DNA from: Thermomucor indicae-seudaticae
Lineage: Eukaryota; Mucoromycota; Mucoromycetes; Mucorales; Lichtheimiaceae
NCBI GenBank assembly: GCA_000787465.1
Contig: JSYX01000001.1
Span: 124,001-188,000, forward strand
DNA length: 64,000 nucleotides
Reading direction: 5' to 3'
Part shown: piece by piece, positions 1-11,679 of the stretch
How positions within the stretch are numbered: the stretch's first letter is position 1
Layout of the letters: each line of letters starts with the position of its first letter
Position numbers and translations under genes: made by a program
Notes under the pieces: generated by a model
The model's database searches: none
Seen by the model: the letters and a program-made list of their open reading frames with translations, nothing else
Told to the model about the DNA's origin: nothing

Positions 1-147
1 CGATCCTTTCGGTAAGAAGACGGCGGGTAACTTCAAGGTATAGGTTGCTATATTACTTATCATTTGCCATGCGACCTGGCACCGGTATTGTCCATTCCTC
101 CTCATGTAGTGCCTTTCAACGTCGGTTAGAGCGCACCAACAATCAGC

Positions 148-3100
148 ATGCAGAGTGCACCGATGAATTCTATACCAAATCCTGGTTTTCGGTCAACAAA
201 TGGGGGGACACCACCACCACCTAATACCGGAATCCCATATCGCCCGCCGGCTACACCACCTCCTCAGCAACAACCGGCAGGCGGATCGCCAATGATGCGA
301 CCGGGATTCCGTCCGTCTTATACCGATTCTTCTTATGCTCACACGCGTGGTCATCCACAGACACAACAACCTCCTGTATCTCCGCATCCTCTACCCGGTG
401 TGCGTCCAGCTTCGCAACAGGGTGTAAGAACTTTCATGCCTTCAACGCAGCCAGGAACAGTAGTGAATACTGTTCCCGGTGTACCGCGTCCAATTGCGGG
501 TCAAACACCTCCGGGGCCAGTAGTACCATCGGTTCCGAATACACCTCCTACGGGCGTTAACAGTCCAACCACGTCCACGATATCCTCCGGTGGTCCTCAG
601 TCACCAGTCGTAGATCAATCGATGCATAACAAGGCGCGGAAAAGAATGTATCCGGAGCAGATTGCCAATGCGTATCTTGATACAGCGCCTTCACCGCTTT
701 CAGGTCATGGATATAGCCAGCAGCAAACTGGAGCATCATCCCCGATGCCGTCAATGACACCACCTCAGTACACCACGCCGCAGGACAGAGGCTATCACGC
801 TGGAGGATTGAACACCATGACTAACCAGTTTGGAGCTATGAACATTAACGGTTTAAAAGCTCCGGTAAGTTGCGTGTTTCCTTTTGTATTTTTAATGAAC
901 ATAGTACGTGCTTATTGATCCTCTGCTTGACTGCTTTAAGGAACTGAACCAATCCGTTCCGTTGATCGGTGCTCCTCCAGTAATTTCAGACTTGTATGCA
1001 CCACCTCCTCAGATCAACCTTCCGCCAAACGTATGAACTATGAGTAACTGGGTTTGTGGAGGCTGCAAATTAACTGGACGTTTCTTGTTTAGTCTACCGT
1101 CACCGACTCTCCGTTTGCAAACAGCGATCCATCATTCAAATGCTGTACTTTGAACGCTATTCCGGTAAACGGAAGCTTGCTAAAGAAATCCAGACTTCCG
1201 TTGGCGTTGGTCCTCGCTCCCTATCGTACTTCTGACGGTGAGAATGTACGGGTTGCCTTCGTTGTTTTGGGCCAAGCACCGACGACTGTCTGCTGACGGT
1301 TTCAATGATTTAGGATAAAATACCGGTTATTAGAGATTCCGTAATTGCTCGGTGTCGGCGTTGCAGGGCATATATCAACCCTTTTGTTACCTTTGTGGAA
1401 GGCGGTCAGCGTTGGAAGTGTAATCTGTGCTTTTTACTGAATGACGGTAAGCATATGTTTCTAGAATATCAGAATAAATTGCTGACGTAGCATGACAGTG
1501 CCAGCAGCTTTTGACTATGACCCTCAGACTCAACAACCAGCGGATCGATGGAAGCGTGCAGAGCTCAATTATGCATGCGTTGAATTCGTTGCTCCCACCG
1601 AATATATGGTAGTATTATGCTAGGTTCGATGTTTCTATACATATTTGTCAATCTAATTTTATAACGCCTGATCAAGGTTCGGCCGCCTCAAGCTCCCGCG
1701 TACGTATTTGTGATTGACGTGTCTTATTCGGCTGTTCAATCAGGCATGGTAGCAGCAGCAGCGCGCACCATTCTGGAATCGTTGGAGCGGATACCCAATC
1801 GTGAAAACCGAACAAAGATTGCCCTTATCACCGTGGACAGTGCCTTGCATTTTTACAACCTGAACCCGGCACTTTCAGACGCACAAATGCAAGTCGTTTC
1901 AGATATTGAGGACGTCTTCCTTCCGCAACCCGCCCACTTACTTGCCGACCTGTCGAGTCGTAAAGAACTTGTCAAGTCACTCTTGCAAAAATTACCGGAT
2001 ATGTTTAAAGACACAACAAACGTTAATAACGCTTTAGGCTCCGCGTTACAAGCAGCTTTTCAAATTGTGGTAAGTGATTAATCTTTAAACTTGCAGAAAC
2101 AGAATACATTATGCTTACAGTGGTTAGTCTCCCTATGGCGGCAAAATAGTATGCCTGCAGTCGACGTTGCCAAACGTGGGTATTGGTGCTTTGAAAAACC
2201 GTGAGGACCCCAAAGCTCGTGGGACCGCAAAGGTATATTACTGGCTCACAAGGCGCTTGAATAGCTCTCTAATTCACGTTAATAATTTCTAGGAAACGCC
2301 TCTACTGAATGCAGCGTCATCATTCTACAAGTCGTTTGCTGTTGATTGTTCGCGCTCACAGGTTGCTTGTGACATGCTTATATTCGGCGGCCAGTATGCG
2401 GATGTGGCGACTTTAGGTAGGTAATCGATCAGATAAATGCCAACATTTAACAGCGTAAATGACACTGAACTTATTGGTTCAGGTTGTCTGCCCCGCTATA
2501 CGGGTGGTCAAACTTACTTTTATCCTGGCTACCATAACAGTAGGCCGGAGGATTCATCAAAATTTGCGCATGAATTTTCCGAACTGCTTGCAGAGGAAAT
2601 TGGCTTGGAAGCAGTTTTGCGCATAAGAGCTTCAAGGAACCTGCGTATGAGCGCTTTCCATGGCAACTTTTTCATTCGGTCATCTGATCTTCTTGCCTTG
2701 CCCAACGTTCCTCGCAATCAATCTTATTGTGTCGAAGTATCCATAGAAGATGAGGTTCGCTTACCGACCGCGTGTTTCCAAACAGCGTTGTTGCATACGA
2801 CTTGTTTTGGGGAACGCCGTATTCGGGTCATCACTTTGTGCCTTCCTGTGACGGACTCATTGTCTGAACTATATGCAAGTGCAAATCAAGTAGCTATCGC
2901 TGCTTATTTAGCCAACAAAGGTAAAAGAATTTGACTCTAACATGATGTATCTGGTCCTTCCCTTCTCACGGAATTACATAGGAATTGAGCGAGGTCTTAC
3001 GTCCAAATTGGAGGATGCACGGGATGCCATTGTCAACAAAACTATTGATATCCTAGGCGTCTACAAGTCCCAAGTACTTGGTTTTGAGAAAGCATCAAGC

Positions 3101-3944
3101 CCACAGCTATCTGTTCCTAGTAATCTGAAGCTTCTCCCGCTGCTTGCACTTTCATTGGTTAAAAATGTATGGGCCACCGCCAAATTTTTCTTACAGAACT
3201 AATACCATTCGATGTATCTGTCAGGACGCGTTACGCTTCACTTCTCAGCTTTCAACGGACTCAAGATCCAATGCGATAAATTTGCTACGAACTATGCCTA
3301 TTCAACTTCTGATACCATTCCTGTACCCTAATCTTTATGCACTTCATACCATGCCCATGGAGGTAAGCGTGTCCTGTTCCAGAATATATGGTTTTCACAA
3401 TGTCTCTGTCTCACGGTTACTATTATCAGGTCCAAGATGTATCCGAAGATAATGTAGTATTCCCTCAACCCTTGAACCTGACTCTTGAGCGGTTAGAAAT
3501 GCACGGCTGCTACCTTTTGGAAAACGGGCAAGATATTTTCATATGGGTGGGACGCGGTGTTGTGCCTCAACTCTGCGTAGATCTTTTTGGTGTCAACTCT
3601 TACGAAGCATTGCGCGGTGGCAAGGTACTTTAAGTCAGCACCAGCTTCAATATATATGCTCGACTTTGAGTGTGCTAAAGTATACATTTTTCTAATAGTA
3701 TACTCTTCCGATTTTGGATACGCCTATCAACAAAAAGACAAATGCCATGATTGGCAGCATCCGGAAGAAGCGACGTGGCAACTATTACCCAGTTGTATAC
3801 CTTGTCAAGGAGGACAGTGAACCTGCTCTGCGTCTTCAATTTATGATGTTCATGATAGAAGATCGCACTGACAGTGTCATAAGTTACCAGCAGTTTTTGC
3901 AACATCTTAAAGATAAGGTACTGAAATCAATTGATGTAGTATAG
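148..3944 (+). CDS. SEC24: COPII coat subunit Sec24
   Basis: Sec24 is the cargo-binding subunit of the inner COPII coat; with Sec23 and Sar1 it forms ER-to-Golgi vesicles. The order of domains is clear across about ten exons: a Pro/Gln/Gly-rich disordered N-terminus (exon 1), a zinc finger with CRRC and CNLC pairs 18 residues apart (near 1345-1435), the trunk domain beginning [16 protein letters not shown] (1690-2080), helical and beta-sandwich segments (2440-3200), and a C-terminal gelsolin-like domain with the segment [13 protein letters not shown] and the ending [18 protein letters not shown]. The ATG at 148 opens the first exon. The last codons may read through a GTACTG site to TAG at 3944, or a further intron may start after KDK, so the final ~5 residues are uncertain. 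It converges on the folate gene, 167 bp away. Confidence 0.95.
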
Positions 3945-4111
3945 ATGATGGGAGAGTTTTGCTAACGTAAATGCCTTCAAGGTTAACTCGGGGTCCTTTT
4001 AAAAGGTTAATCTCGCAATTCTTCCACAGAAGCACATCGTCAACAGTAATCATATACAATATATTTTACTCTTATTATTTTATTGTTCCCAAAAGCCTCG
4101 ATACTCGCCCT

Positions 4112-5088
4112 TTATCGAATGATTCTACTGGCCGTCAAAATACAATCAAGCTTTTCATCTGTTGGTTCCATTGGAATTCTGTTAGGCTCGAGTATTTGGG
4201 CTTCCAGAGCCAATCCCACTACATGAAACAAAATTTGAGCGACCAGAACTAGGAAAGGGGTTGTGTCTGTGCTATAACTAACCGGTCTTTGGAGGCAACC
4301 GTTTGTGTTCCTCAGCCCATGCACGGCATTTCTGAAGATACTTGTCGTAATAGCTTTGGACAAATGAGACACGATCCAATACTACATGTTTTTCATCTTT
4401 CTTTACCCTTTGCCATGTCCTATTCTATTGCATTGTTCATCGAATCCCATTGCTGACAGCATGCTCCTTCAGTATGATTTTGAGATAACCTTGCAGCAGA
4501 TATTATACCTGGCACTAGGATCAAATCCAATCCTTCACTATCAAGGGCTTGGTCATTCGTCTTAGCGCCAATCGAAAAGACTTGGTCCAAGAGTTAGTTG
4601 CATACCGTTTTCCATGACACGATCGTGGGGTGGTTCTGGTATATTCCATTTATTGACAGGCAAAGACAGATATTCGTCCCAGGATTGTATCTTGACCATT
4701 TCCATGGAATCTTTTGTCCAACGAGGAACATAACACGATTTTTCTTGCACTCAAATCAGTGCTTACGCTTTTTCGCTTCCCACCCCAGTCGGTCTTACCT
4801 GGGGAATGCAAAATGTGTCGAATAATGTCGCGAGTACGAATTTCTGATTTAGGCATGCTAATGTAGACGCTAATGTTTTTACTCGATCGAAATTCTTCGA
4901 GGTCAAGGAGATGCTTGACAACGCGATCCGCTATATGTTTCCTTTCTTAAAAGGTGATTCCCGTTGACAGGAGTAATCGTGGGCGACATACATTCATTGT
5001 CTAGTGTCGATGCTGACAATGCTTGGAGCTTAGCCTTGAGCTCTTTCCGAAGTGTACGTTTTAGGGCCAGTGTAGTAGTAGTGCTCAT
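4112..5088 (-). CDS. MTHFS: 5-formyltetrahydrofolate cyclo-ligase (methenyl-THF synthetase)
   Basis: This enzyme converts 5-formyl-THF plus ATP to 5,10-methenyl-THF, salvaging folate into one-carbon metabolism. Seven short exons can be read on the minus strand, split by introns of about 40-60 bp. Exon 1 has LKRTLRKELKAKLQALS, exon 2 RKHIADRVVKHL and SSKNISVYISMPKSEIRT, exon 3 KSCYVPRW and KWNIPEP, exon 4 GLDLILVPG, exon 5 MGFDEQCNRIGHGKG, exon 6 YYDKYLQKC, and the last exon LEAQILEPNRIPMEPTDEKLD. These are the family landmarks in order, including the Gly-rich nucleotide loop (GFDxxxxRIGHGKGYYD) that an intron divides. The ATG at 5088 is the first in frame. No single exon is long, so ORF-only annotation would miss this gene. 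The product has about 200 residues, the usual size. Confidence 0.93.
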
Positions 5089-5893
5089 AGTGCAAGATGA
5101 CGACCAGAAATTGATGAAGAAAAAATTTAAGCACTTTCTAAGTCGTACTATGCGCACTGTCTTGACCAAGTGGATCCCAAGAATATCATACCTGGTCGAT
5201 AAAGCAGCTGAATAAAAAAGGTTTGGCAACTGGTCTTATTCAGTCGTGCCTGACACTTCACTCAGTATTTATGGGCTTTTCGGCTTAAGGGATGAAATAG
5301 TGGTCATTCGCTTTACAGAGCGATATTTTCGCCAATGCGAATCGCTGGTGCTACTAGTGTCTCACATGTATCTGTCCCAAGAACTGTTCTTTGTCGAAAT
5401 GCCTCGGTATTTCTTATAGAAATACATCAGACTGAGACATTTCTGAGGCGAAAGCATGTCGTTTAATGACATTGTTAAGCAAGAACAAGATGGAAAGAAG
5501 AGTGTCCACGGGCTTTTTTCCCATTTTCTCGGGAAGGGAAGGTTTTGACGGGTTGCACATGCGGTCAGCCGAAAAGGAAACGTTACTGATTTGGTACAGT
5601 ACGCTAGGTACGTGCACATCATGGACGTGAAGTCGACTGTTTCCATGATCCATGTTTGAAAATCCAGAAGCGCTTTGAAAAGCATATGAAAGGGAAAGGC
5701 ATGGAAGCCAGACTGATTGGCTTGCTTTCGCGGGAAACCTTAGCGGAGTAGCACCGGGTTTCGACATGTGAATTTCCATTGCATAAGCATCAATCTGTTG
5801 CGAGGTGACTGAGGAATATTTTTCTTTGCCACTACCGAATTCCTTTTTACCTCGGTTTTTCTCCTCCCAACTCTATAACTTTTTTGTTGCATT
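5089..5893. other. divergent intergenic region, no gene seen
   Basis: About 800 bp lie between the divergent starts of the cyclo-ligase gene and the peroxidase gene. Minus-strand ORFs here (for example 5362-5685) lack any recognisable domain and overlap one another. I treat the stretch as a shared upstream region. Confidence 0.4.
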
Positions 5894-6939
5894 ATGTCAT
5901 CTGCTGAAGCCTCTGTTGACAAGTACGATGCCGTCCGAAAGGATATCATCAAGGTCTTCCCCAAAGAAGACTACGACGACGGTTCCTTTGCCCCTATTAT
6001 GTAAGTCTCAACTTTCCCTCTGAAAGTACTAAGGAAAAAACCGGTAAAGCGATCCTGATAGTAACTTTTCGTGCCTTTGTTCCCACTATTATTAGTCTTC
6101 GTCTTGCTTGGCACGCTAGTGGTACCTACGATCAGCACACGAAAGATGGCGGTAGCGATGGAGCTACCATGAGATTCAAACCCGAAGCTGAAGACAGTGC
6201 CAATGCCGGTCTTGAAGTTGCCCGTGCAGTCCTGGAGCCTGTCAAGGCCAAGCACCCCTGGATTTCGTACGCTGACCTGTGGACGTAAGTCTCGATCCCA
6301 CCGCGATAGACATGAAAGTGACATGCTCTCTTACATTACGTCGCTTCTTGGATGAATATAGTTTGGCTGGTTGCGTTGCCATTGAATATATGGGCGGTCC
6401 TCACATTGACTGGAAGGGTGGCCGTCGCGACAAACACTCTGAGGCTGATTGCCCTCCGGTTGGTCGACTCCCCGACGGCGCCCTCGGCAAGGATCACGTT
6501 TTGGATGTGTTTGTTGGACGTCTTGGTTTTACCGTCCAGGAAACCGTCGCTCTCATTGGTGCGCACACCGTTGGCCGTTGCCACCGAGACCGATCTGGCT
6601 TTGAGGGTCCTTGGACGACTACTCCCACGCGTTTCTCCAACCAATTGTAAGTGATAACTGGATCAGGGCTGTGCTTCCTTTTTCTTAACATTTCATATCA
6701 GCTTCAAGCAACTGTTGTACACCAAGTGGGTTGAAAAGAAGTGGGATGGTCCAAGACAGTTTGTGGATGCAGAGGATGGCGAACTGATGATGTTGCCTAC
6801 TGATATGGCCCTTCTTGAAGAGCCGTTCCGCCCATACGTTGAGCTGTACGCCAAGGACAAGCAAAAGTTCTTTGATGACTTTGCTGCAGCTTTCCTCAAG
6901 CTCATCGAATTGGGTGTCAACGTCAGAGGAAAACTGTAA
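5894..6939 (+). CDS. class I heme peroxidase, ascorbate/cytochrome c peroxidase type
   Basis: A class I heme peroxidase that reduces H2O2 using cytochrome c and/or ascorbate. Four exons are read. The distal heme pocket is in [15 protein letters not shown] (Arg, Trp, His). Next come the structural segment [13 protein letters not shown], the proximal His in [12 protein letters not shown], the proximal Trp in GFEGPW, and the buried Asp in [10 protein letters not shown]. The start ATG at 5894 gives [17 protein letters not shown], with no mitochondrial presequence, so a cytosolic location is inferred. The stretch RSGFEGPW followed by T..P..F.N..FK.LL is ascorbate-peroxidase-like, while LMMLPTD and the [13 protein letters not shown] end occur in both subfamilies. 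Substrate cannot be fixed from sequence. About 280 residues, full length. Confidence 0.93.
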
Positions 6940-7139
6940 ATGATTCTTGCGCGTACTTGATAGTTCCTTACAGCATTCGTCGCCCTCAACCCGACCTATA
7001 CATCTCTCTACCTGTTGTTACTTTTCCTAAACCCTATAGATATATACAAGAGGGCGAATTAAAAGAAATCACGTGTTAACATTTTCGTTTGTTTTTCCTC
7101 GACGTTTCGTCTTTTGACTTTTGATCTGATTGTACAGCC

Positions 7140-8242
7140 ATGGAGGCTGGAAGCAGCCAACAGCGCAGTTCATCAGCAAGCCACACAGAACAGCTTGGAG
7201 AAAGCACACGGATCTTTATTCAACATGTCAAACAATACTTTAGCTCTTTACCTGTTATTACCGTGTCGGTCATGGCCGGATCGCTAGCAGTAACTGCTGT
7301 TGATCTGATTGGCAATCTTTTTCCTCTGCATCGTTCGCACATTTTGAGCGAATGGCTTTATCTGAATGCTGCAAAGATATGGTATGGCTGGCAAGGTAAA
7401 AATTCCGCGATATCTTTACTTGTTTGTAGAAGCAAAGAAATGTTAACGTCTTGTTCAATTCAACAAGGGCACAGACTTGTGCTTTATCCGTTTGCTACTC
7501 CGGCCTTTTCACTCTGGTTGACCAATATCATCCTTCTTCTACCGTATCTATCCAATATGGAACGCAAGCACGGCTCACTACGCATAGCATACCTTCTTTT
7601 AGCTTTATTCACCTGCGTGATTGGTCTTCTGTACGTCGTGTCTGCAGCTCTCTACGTCGCTTTTTGGAAATCGGATGGCGAAAGGACCCTTGAAACATTT
7701 GGGTGTGCTGGACTCTCAGGCTGGACAGTGGCTCTAGCCTTCTGGTCAGCCTTCGAAGAAGACCTCGAAGGCTCGTCCCCAGATCGCATGTAAGAAAAAA
7801 TATCGTAGTAGCCGAAAAAGAAGAATCTCAACCACCATGATGATGATAGGCTATTTGGTGTTTTTCGCGTTCCTGGGCGTCTGATACCATACCTTATCCT
7901 GGCGTTTTACTTTTTCCTGGTGCCAGATACATCACTCGTTCTACATTTACTCGCAATGGCAGCTGCGTATGCTTGTAAGTTCCGCATCCATGGGCCGCAG
8001 GACGTGGAAGTTTCTTAAGGACTTTTGGATATTTTATAGATGTGCATAAGAGACCAGAACGCTTGATTCCATCTGACGATACCTACCGGCGCTATGAAGA
8101 AAGCTCTTGGATTCAACGGTTAAGGAACGCTACTAGAGGCTTTGTCAGCGTGGATGAAGCAAGCCATGCTTATTTACCCATCGTCAGTAGTGGATACGCT
8201 ACTTCTTTTCCCGGAGAAGGACGAAGGCTTGGTGATGCATGA
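7140..8242 (+). CDS. RBD2: Rhomboid-family membrane protein, Rbd2-like
   Basis: A polytopic rhomboid-family protein resembling fungal Rbd2, an intramembrane serine protease of the Golgi. Four exons: the N-terminal region with a first membrane segment (PVITVSVMAGSLAVTAVDLI), a core with LYPFATPAFSLWLTNIILLL and NMERKHGS, then the catalytic-serine motif GLSGW (GxSG). An exon encodes GVFRVPGRLIPYLILAFYFF and LHLLAMAAAYAYVHKRPERL, where the His occupies the place of the rhomboid catalytic His. The C-terminal tail of ~65 residues is hydrophilic. The intron at about 7396-7470 is 75 bp, a multiple of three, so reading through gives an equally open but longer protein; I favour splicing because it restores the Rbd2 spacing before LYP. 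It is convergent with the Ap4A phosphorylase gene, 82 bp away. Confidence 0.85.
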
Positions 8243-8324
8243 AAATATGGGGAACTCGTATTTTCGTACGAAATGTATATATAAGAATCTAGATGCTTAT
8301 CATCATATATATGCGTGAATTTTT

Positions 8325-9667
8325 TTATTGCTCCATTTCATCGTCATCGTCGTTATGTGTCCAAGGGTGTCCGACTTGAGTTAACAGAGCCATCAGATCT
8401 GCTGACTTTTCCACTGCCTCCAGTTCTTGTTCTGTTTTGACTAGCAAAAGACCTGCAAAGCCCAAAGAGTTGATGGAAAGTACAACGTCCTGGCCATTAT
8501 GCGTGATCGTGCCCAATTCCTTTGACCGGGGCACCAGCATCATGAATTGTTGGGTCATGATAAAGTTATACGACATTTCGTTGCTCGGTGTGGCGTGCTT
8601 CCGCAGCTGCTGAAACATGGCATCCAAAAGACCGAAAAACATCTGCGCAAGGTAGTCGCCCAGTTGTTCATCTGCGCTGGAATCCATAAAGTATCTATCC
8701 AACGGTGTTATTACGTGCACAAATGGCAGCTGGTTGAGCGTATAGATTTGGCCTACATGTGTCAATTAATAGCAGAATCACGGGCAAGTCTGTAACTCTC
8801 TCTCAGTCTGTACCTGCTTTACGCTCTTGTATCTGATTGAACAAGGCCATAATGGGCGGCCGCGACCCATCGCCTTGCAGAGCTACGACTTGAAGGTGCT
8901 TATGTGGCTGGCTAACCGAGAACGGACCGGTCAAATCCCATGTTATGCTTTCCGCGTTCCCTTACCCTACCTGGCGCCAGATTGTGGACCACAATTGTAA
9001 AAGACAACTCCGGGTGTGGATCCATAAGCGGTCGTCAAGCATTTCCATGCCACTAGCAAGTCGTTTGGAAATAAAGGTTCTGATTGCATTCTGTAATCTG
9101 TATCGTATTGATTAATTAGAACCTTACTGCATGGATATCATTATCTTCAGTAGGTCACCTTTTGTCACTACCAGAGTGTGATAGGGCACCACACAGAATT
9201 TGTTTAGCAGAATACGATGTTCATCTAACTCCTGCACCAGCAAAGCTGGGTTAGGGGACAGAAACGGGTTCACTTTAGGCTTCTTCTTCTCTTCGCTAAT
9301 GTCGTCAGGATTTTCTAGTCGTGGCTTCTGGGCTAATGAAGGAGCGTAGGTGATCTCAAACTAACAACCAAACGTCGGTTACGCGTTGTTCAAGCGGTCT
9401 TCTGATGTCTTGCTTGTGTACCTGCATGCCACCCGATTCCTTCTTCACTTGGCTGCCTTCAAAGTATAAGAGGTCGCCACTTTGAAGCGCTGCTTCGTAC
9501 TTTTGTCTGACTAAATCTTGAAGACTCATTGGCGTCGAATGAAGCGTAGTAAAGCAGCGTTTTGGCGTCAGGAAGCGGAATATCAAACGCGCGTCTTTGC
9601 TGACAGTACGCGAAACGGAAAATAATAATCGAAACCGGTGCTGCAGGATAAGTGGGAAGACCCGCAT
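8325..9667 (-). CDS. APA2: Ap4A phosphorylase (ATP adenylyltransferase), Apa1/Apa2 family
   Basis: This enzyme phosphorolyses diadenosine tetraphosphate to ATP and ADP. It belongs to the HIT-like superfamily. Exons on the minus strand give, in order, MSLQDLVRQKYEAALQSGDL, FEITYAPSLAQKPRLENP, LNKFCVVPYHTLVVTKGD, then YNCGPQSGASQPHKHLQVV. In the last, an intron splits the Ser of GAS and HKHLQ is the HxHxQ catalytic motif. The C-terminal domain contains LPFVHVITPLD, MSYNFIMTQQFMMLVPRS and SINSLGFAGLLLVK. Two in-frame ATGs exist: 9667 and 9529. Starting at 9529 matches the usual family N-terminus. The 46-residue extension from 9667 is rich in Arg, Phe, Leu and Ser with only one acidic residue, like a mitochondrial presequence. 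Confidence 0.92.
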
Positions 9668-10112
9668 GAATATTGCGCTATGACGGCACCCGCGAGACTA
9701 CAAATATAGATCGGTCTTTCCTTCGTAATGATCAGATGAAAGAGACCATTGCTATGTAAGCTTTTTTACACATCGTTTTTCTCTCTTCTTCCATCTGATG
9801 TCCTACTAGAAGCGGGAGGCTGCTCCTAACTTTTATTCTAAATGGACACAGTATGTCTTCTACAGAACTGCCTACTCCTTTCGTCTTGCGGTTATTGTAG
9901 GAATATGGACCACCGAATAGTAGGATTCCAATGATGAATCGGTAACCTTGGTATACCGGTAAATCCTGAGTTACCAGTAACTTTGAAATACCGGTAATCC
10001 AGAGTTGCTGGTAAATCCTGATCTCTCTCTTTCCACAATAGAGCAGAGTCTCACGTACTTTCGAGTCTTCCCCATCTACTGAACCACCACACAAGTGAAG
10101 GGAAGACGGACT

Positions 10113-10300
10113 TACGTTTGTTCTCAAGGGAGCGAGATCTTCTCATTCACATTGCCACCTCATTATCAGCCTGGAACAGATCTGTTGAGAAAATTGCTCC
10201 TGCGCGATGAAGCAGTAATGCGCCTCGTAATCACAACCTTTGTCGGCAGACGTACTCCTCCACTTTCGTTTCTGTGGCAATTTGGTCTCATAAGTTATGC
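10113..10300 (+). repeat. left arm of inverted repeat pair
   Basis: The arm begins TACGTTTGTTCTCAAGGGAG and ends near GGTCTCATAAGTTATGC. It matches the reverse complement of 11491-11679 with scattered substitutions. Differences between the copies include changes that alter residues in every frame, so the similarity is not explained by a conserved protein. Confidence 0.8.
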
Positions 10301-10526
10301 TGCTCAGGTCCGCGTGCTGTTCTTTATACGTTAGCAAGCCCACTGAGTGGGCTGATAAACGCGATCTGACGTACTGTATGCCCCGTTTACCATCGATCTA
10401 TCTGCATCGTTCCGCTCAGTTCTGGTGAAGATACAGCATACCGTGGACAAAAATTTCATTACAAGAATTATTCGATACAGCTTATCTGTTCAGAAGGAGT
10501 ATAACGCGGCGCTAATACTCGTTGTC

Positions 10527-10883
10527 ATGTGCATCAAGATTATCCGGCAAAAAATTGATGGAGAACTGAAGCAGAGCGCAACGATTCATTTTACGCAAGA
10601 AGCCCCATGTGATTTCTGGGGTCAAAACTTCAACTTGGTCACTAGTGGATCGATTGTGAGCTTTTCGGGTGAAAAGCCGCTGCCCTCAATGATTGCCTTG
10701 GGATTGTTTTTGACGAAACAGAAAAGAACACTGATGGGCCTGCGGGAACGGGAGGACCAAACTCCGAAGATGCTGTATGACGAGATATCGATGGACGAAG
10801 ACAAGTTACAAGTGCTCCTAGAAGTTTGCGACCAAGTGCACAAGCAATTCGACAGGATCATCGAAAGCGCCGCTGATGCATAG
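10527..10883 (+). pseudogene. orphan ORF between the inverted arms
   Basis: An open frame whose first ATG is at 10527 gives about 118 residues; the frame stays open upstream to about 10425 without another ATG, so an earlier exon or a truncated start is possible. Visible segments include CDFWGQNFNLVTSGSIVSFS and GEKPLPSMIALGLFLTKQKR, followed by an acidic, helical-looking C-terminus (DEDKLQVLLEVCDQVHKQFD). I do not recognise the family. Its position between inverted arms suggests it travels with the element. It may be the remains of a longer multi-exon gene. Confidence 0.4.
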
Positions 10884-11230
10884 GAGGTGGGCAGAAAGCG
10901 GTTGCTGGATTATGCAGAAGATGGAATCCAAAACTGCAAACAGAGAGAGCAAGCCACGAACTCATCTGTTCCAGTGTCGCCGATGGCCGAACCAATGGAT
11001 TTACCGAGCAAAGCAAAAGCAAAGCAGCGCATGACCTCTGGTTTCCTGATTCCTCTCCCTTTAGTATAAATACCCTATCTTTCTTGCACCACAATTTTCC
11101 CAAAGGCCCTTGGGTTTTTTTGATTCGCCACAAACCACTAGAACTGGCGAGAGCGGCAGGGTGAGTACAGCGAGCGTTCATTTCGCATATTCAATAAAAC
11201 TCCATTAGAAGCATAACCTCTGCTGACGAT

Positions 11231-11398
11231 ATGCTACCCAATGCCGAACGTTCTCTTACGCCCGACATGCAATATGCCGCTGAATACAAACGACGAGCTG
11301 GCAACGATATGAGCTGGAAGGAATGCTATCAAGAAGGGCGAAAACAAGGATACTTCAAGTCATATAAAGATCATCATAGTCTCGAGTCAAGCTTTTAA
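11231..11398 (+). CDS. 55-residue orphan ORF inside the inverted-repeat element
   Basis: ATG at 11231 to TAA at 11396. The product is highly charged and contains MQYAAEYKRRAGNDMSWKEC followed by YQEGRKQGYFKSYKDHH, compatible with a small helical nucleic-acid-binding segment. It is too short to assign and may be an exon of a longer gene. Only its open frame, composition and position inside the element support it. Confidence 0.3.
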   Translation: MLPNAERSLTPDMQYAAEYKRRAGNDMSWKECYQEGRKQGYFKSYKDHHSLESSF

Positions 11399-11490
11399 AA
11401 GCAAAAGATAAACTAGGTCTTAAATCTCTGGACATACCTTCAACTCATGCGATAGATCTATACCATCCATTCCAGTGTTCAGACACCTTA

Positions 11491-11679
11491 GCATAACCCA
11501 ATGAGACCAAATTGCCACTGAAACAAAAGTGGAGGAGTAGAGCTACTGACAAAGGTCGTGATTATGAAGTGCATTACTGCTTCATCGCGCAGGAGCAATT
11601 TTTTCAACAGATCTGTTCCAGGCCGATAAAGAGGTGGCAATGTGAATGATAAGATCTCGCTCCCTGGAGAACAAACGTA
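11491..11679 (-). repeat. right arm of inverted repeat pair
   Basis: Reverse-complement partner of 10113-10300. Outside its outer edge the copy carries about 38 bp not found in the left arm before both return to CAAGTGAAGG, so the arms differ by an indel there. Confidence 0.8.
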
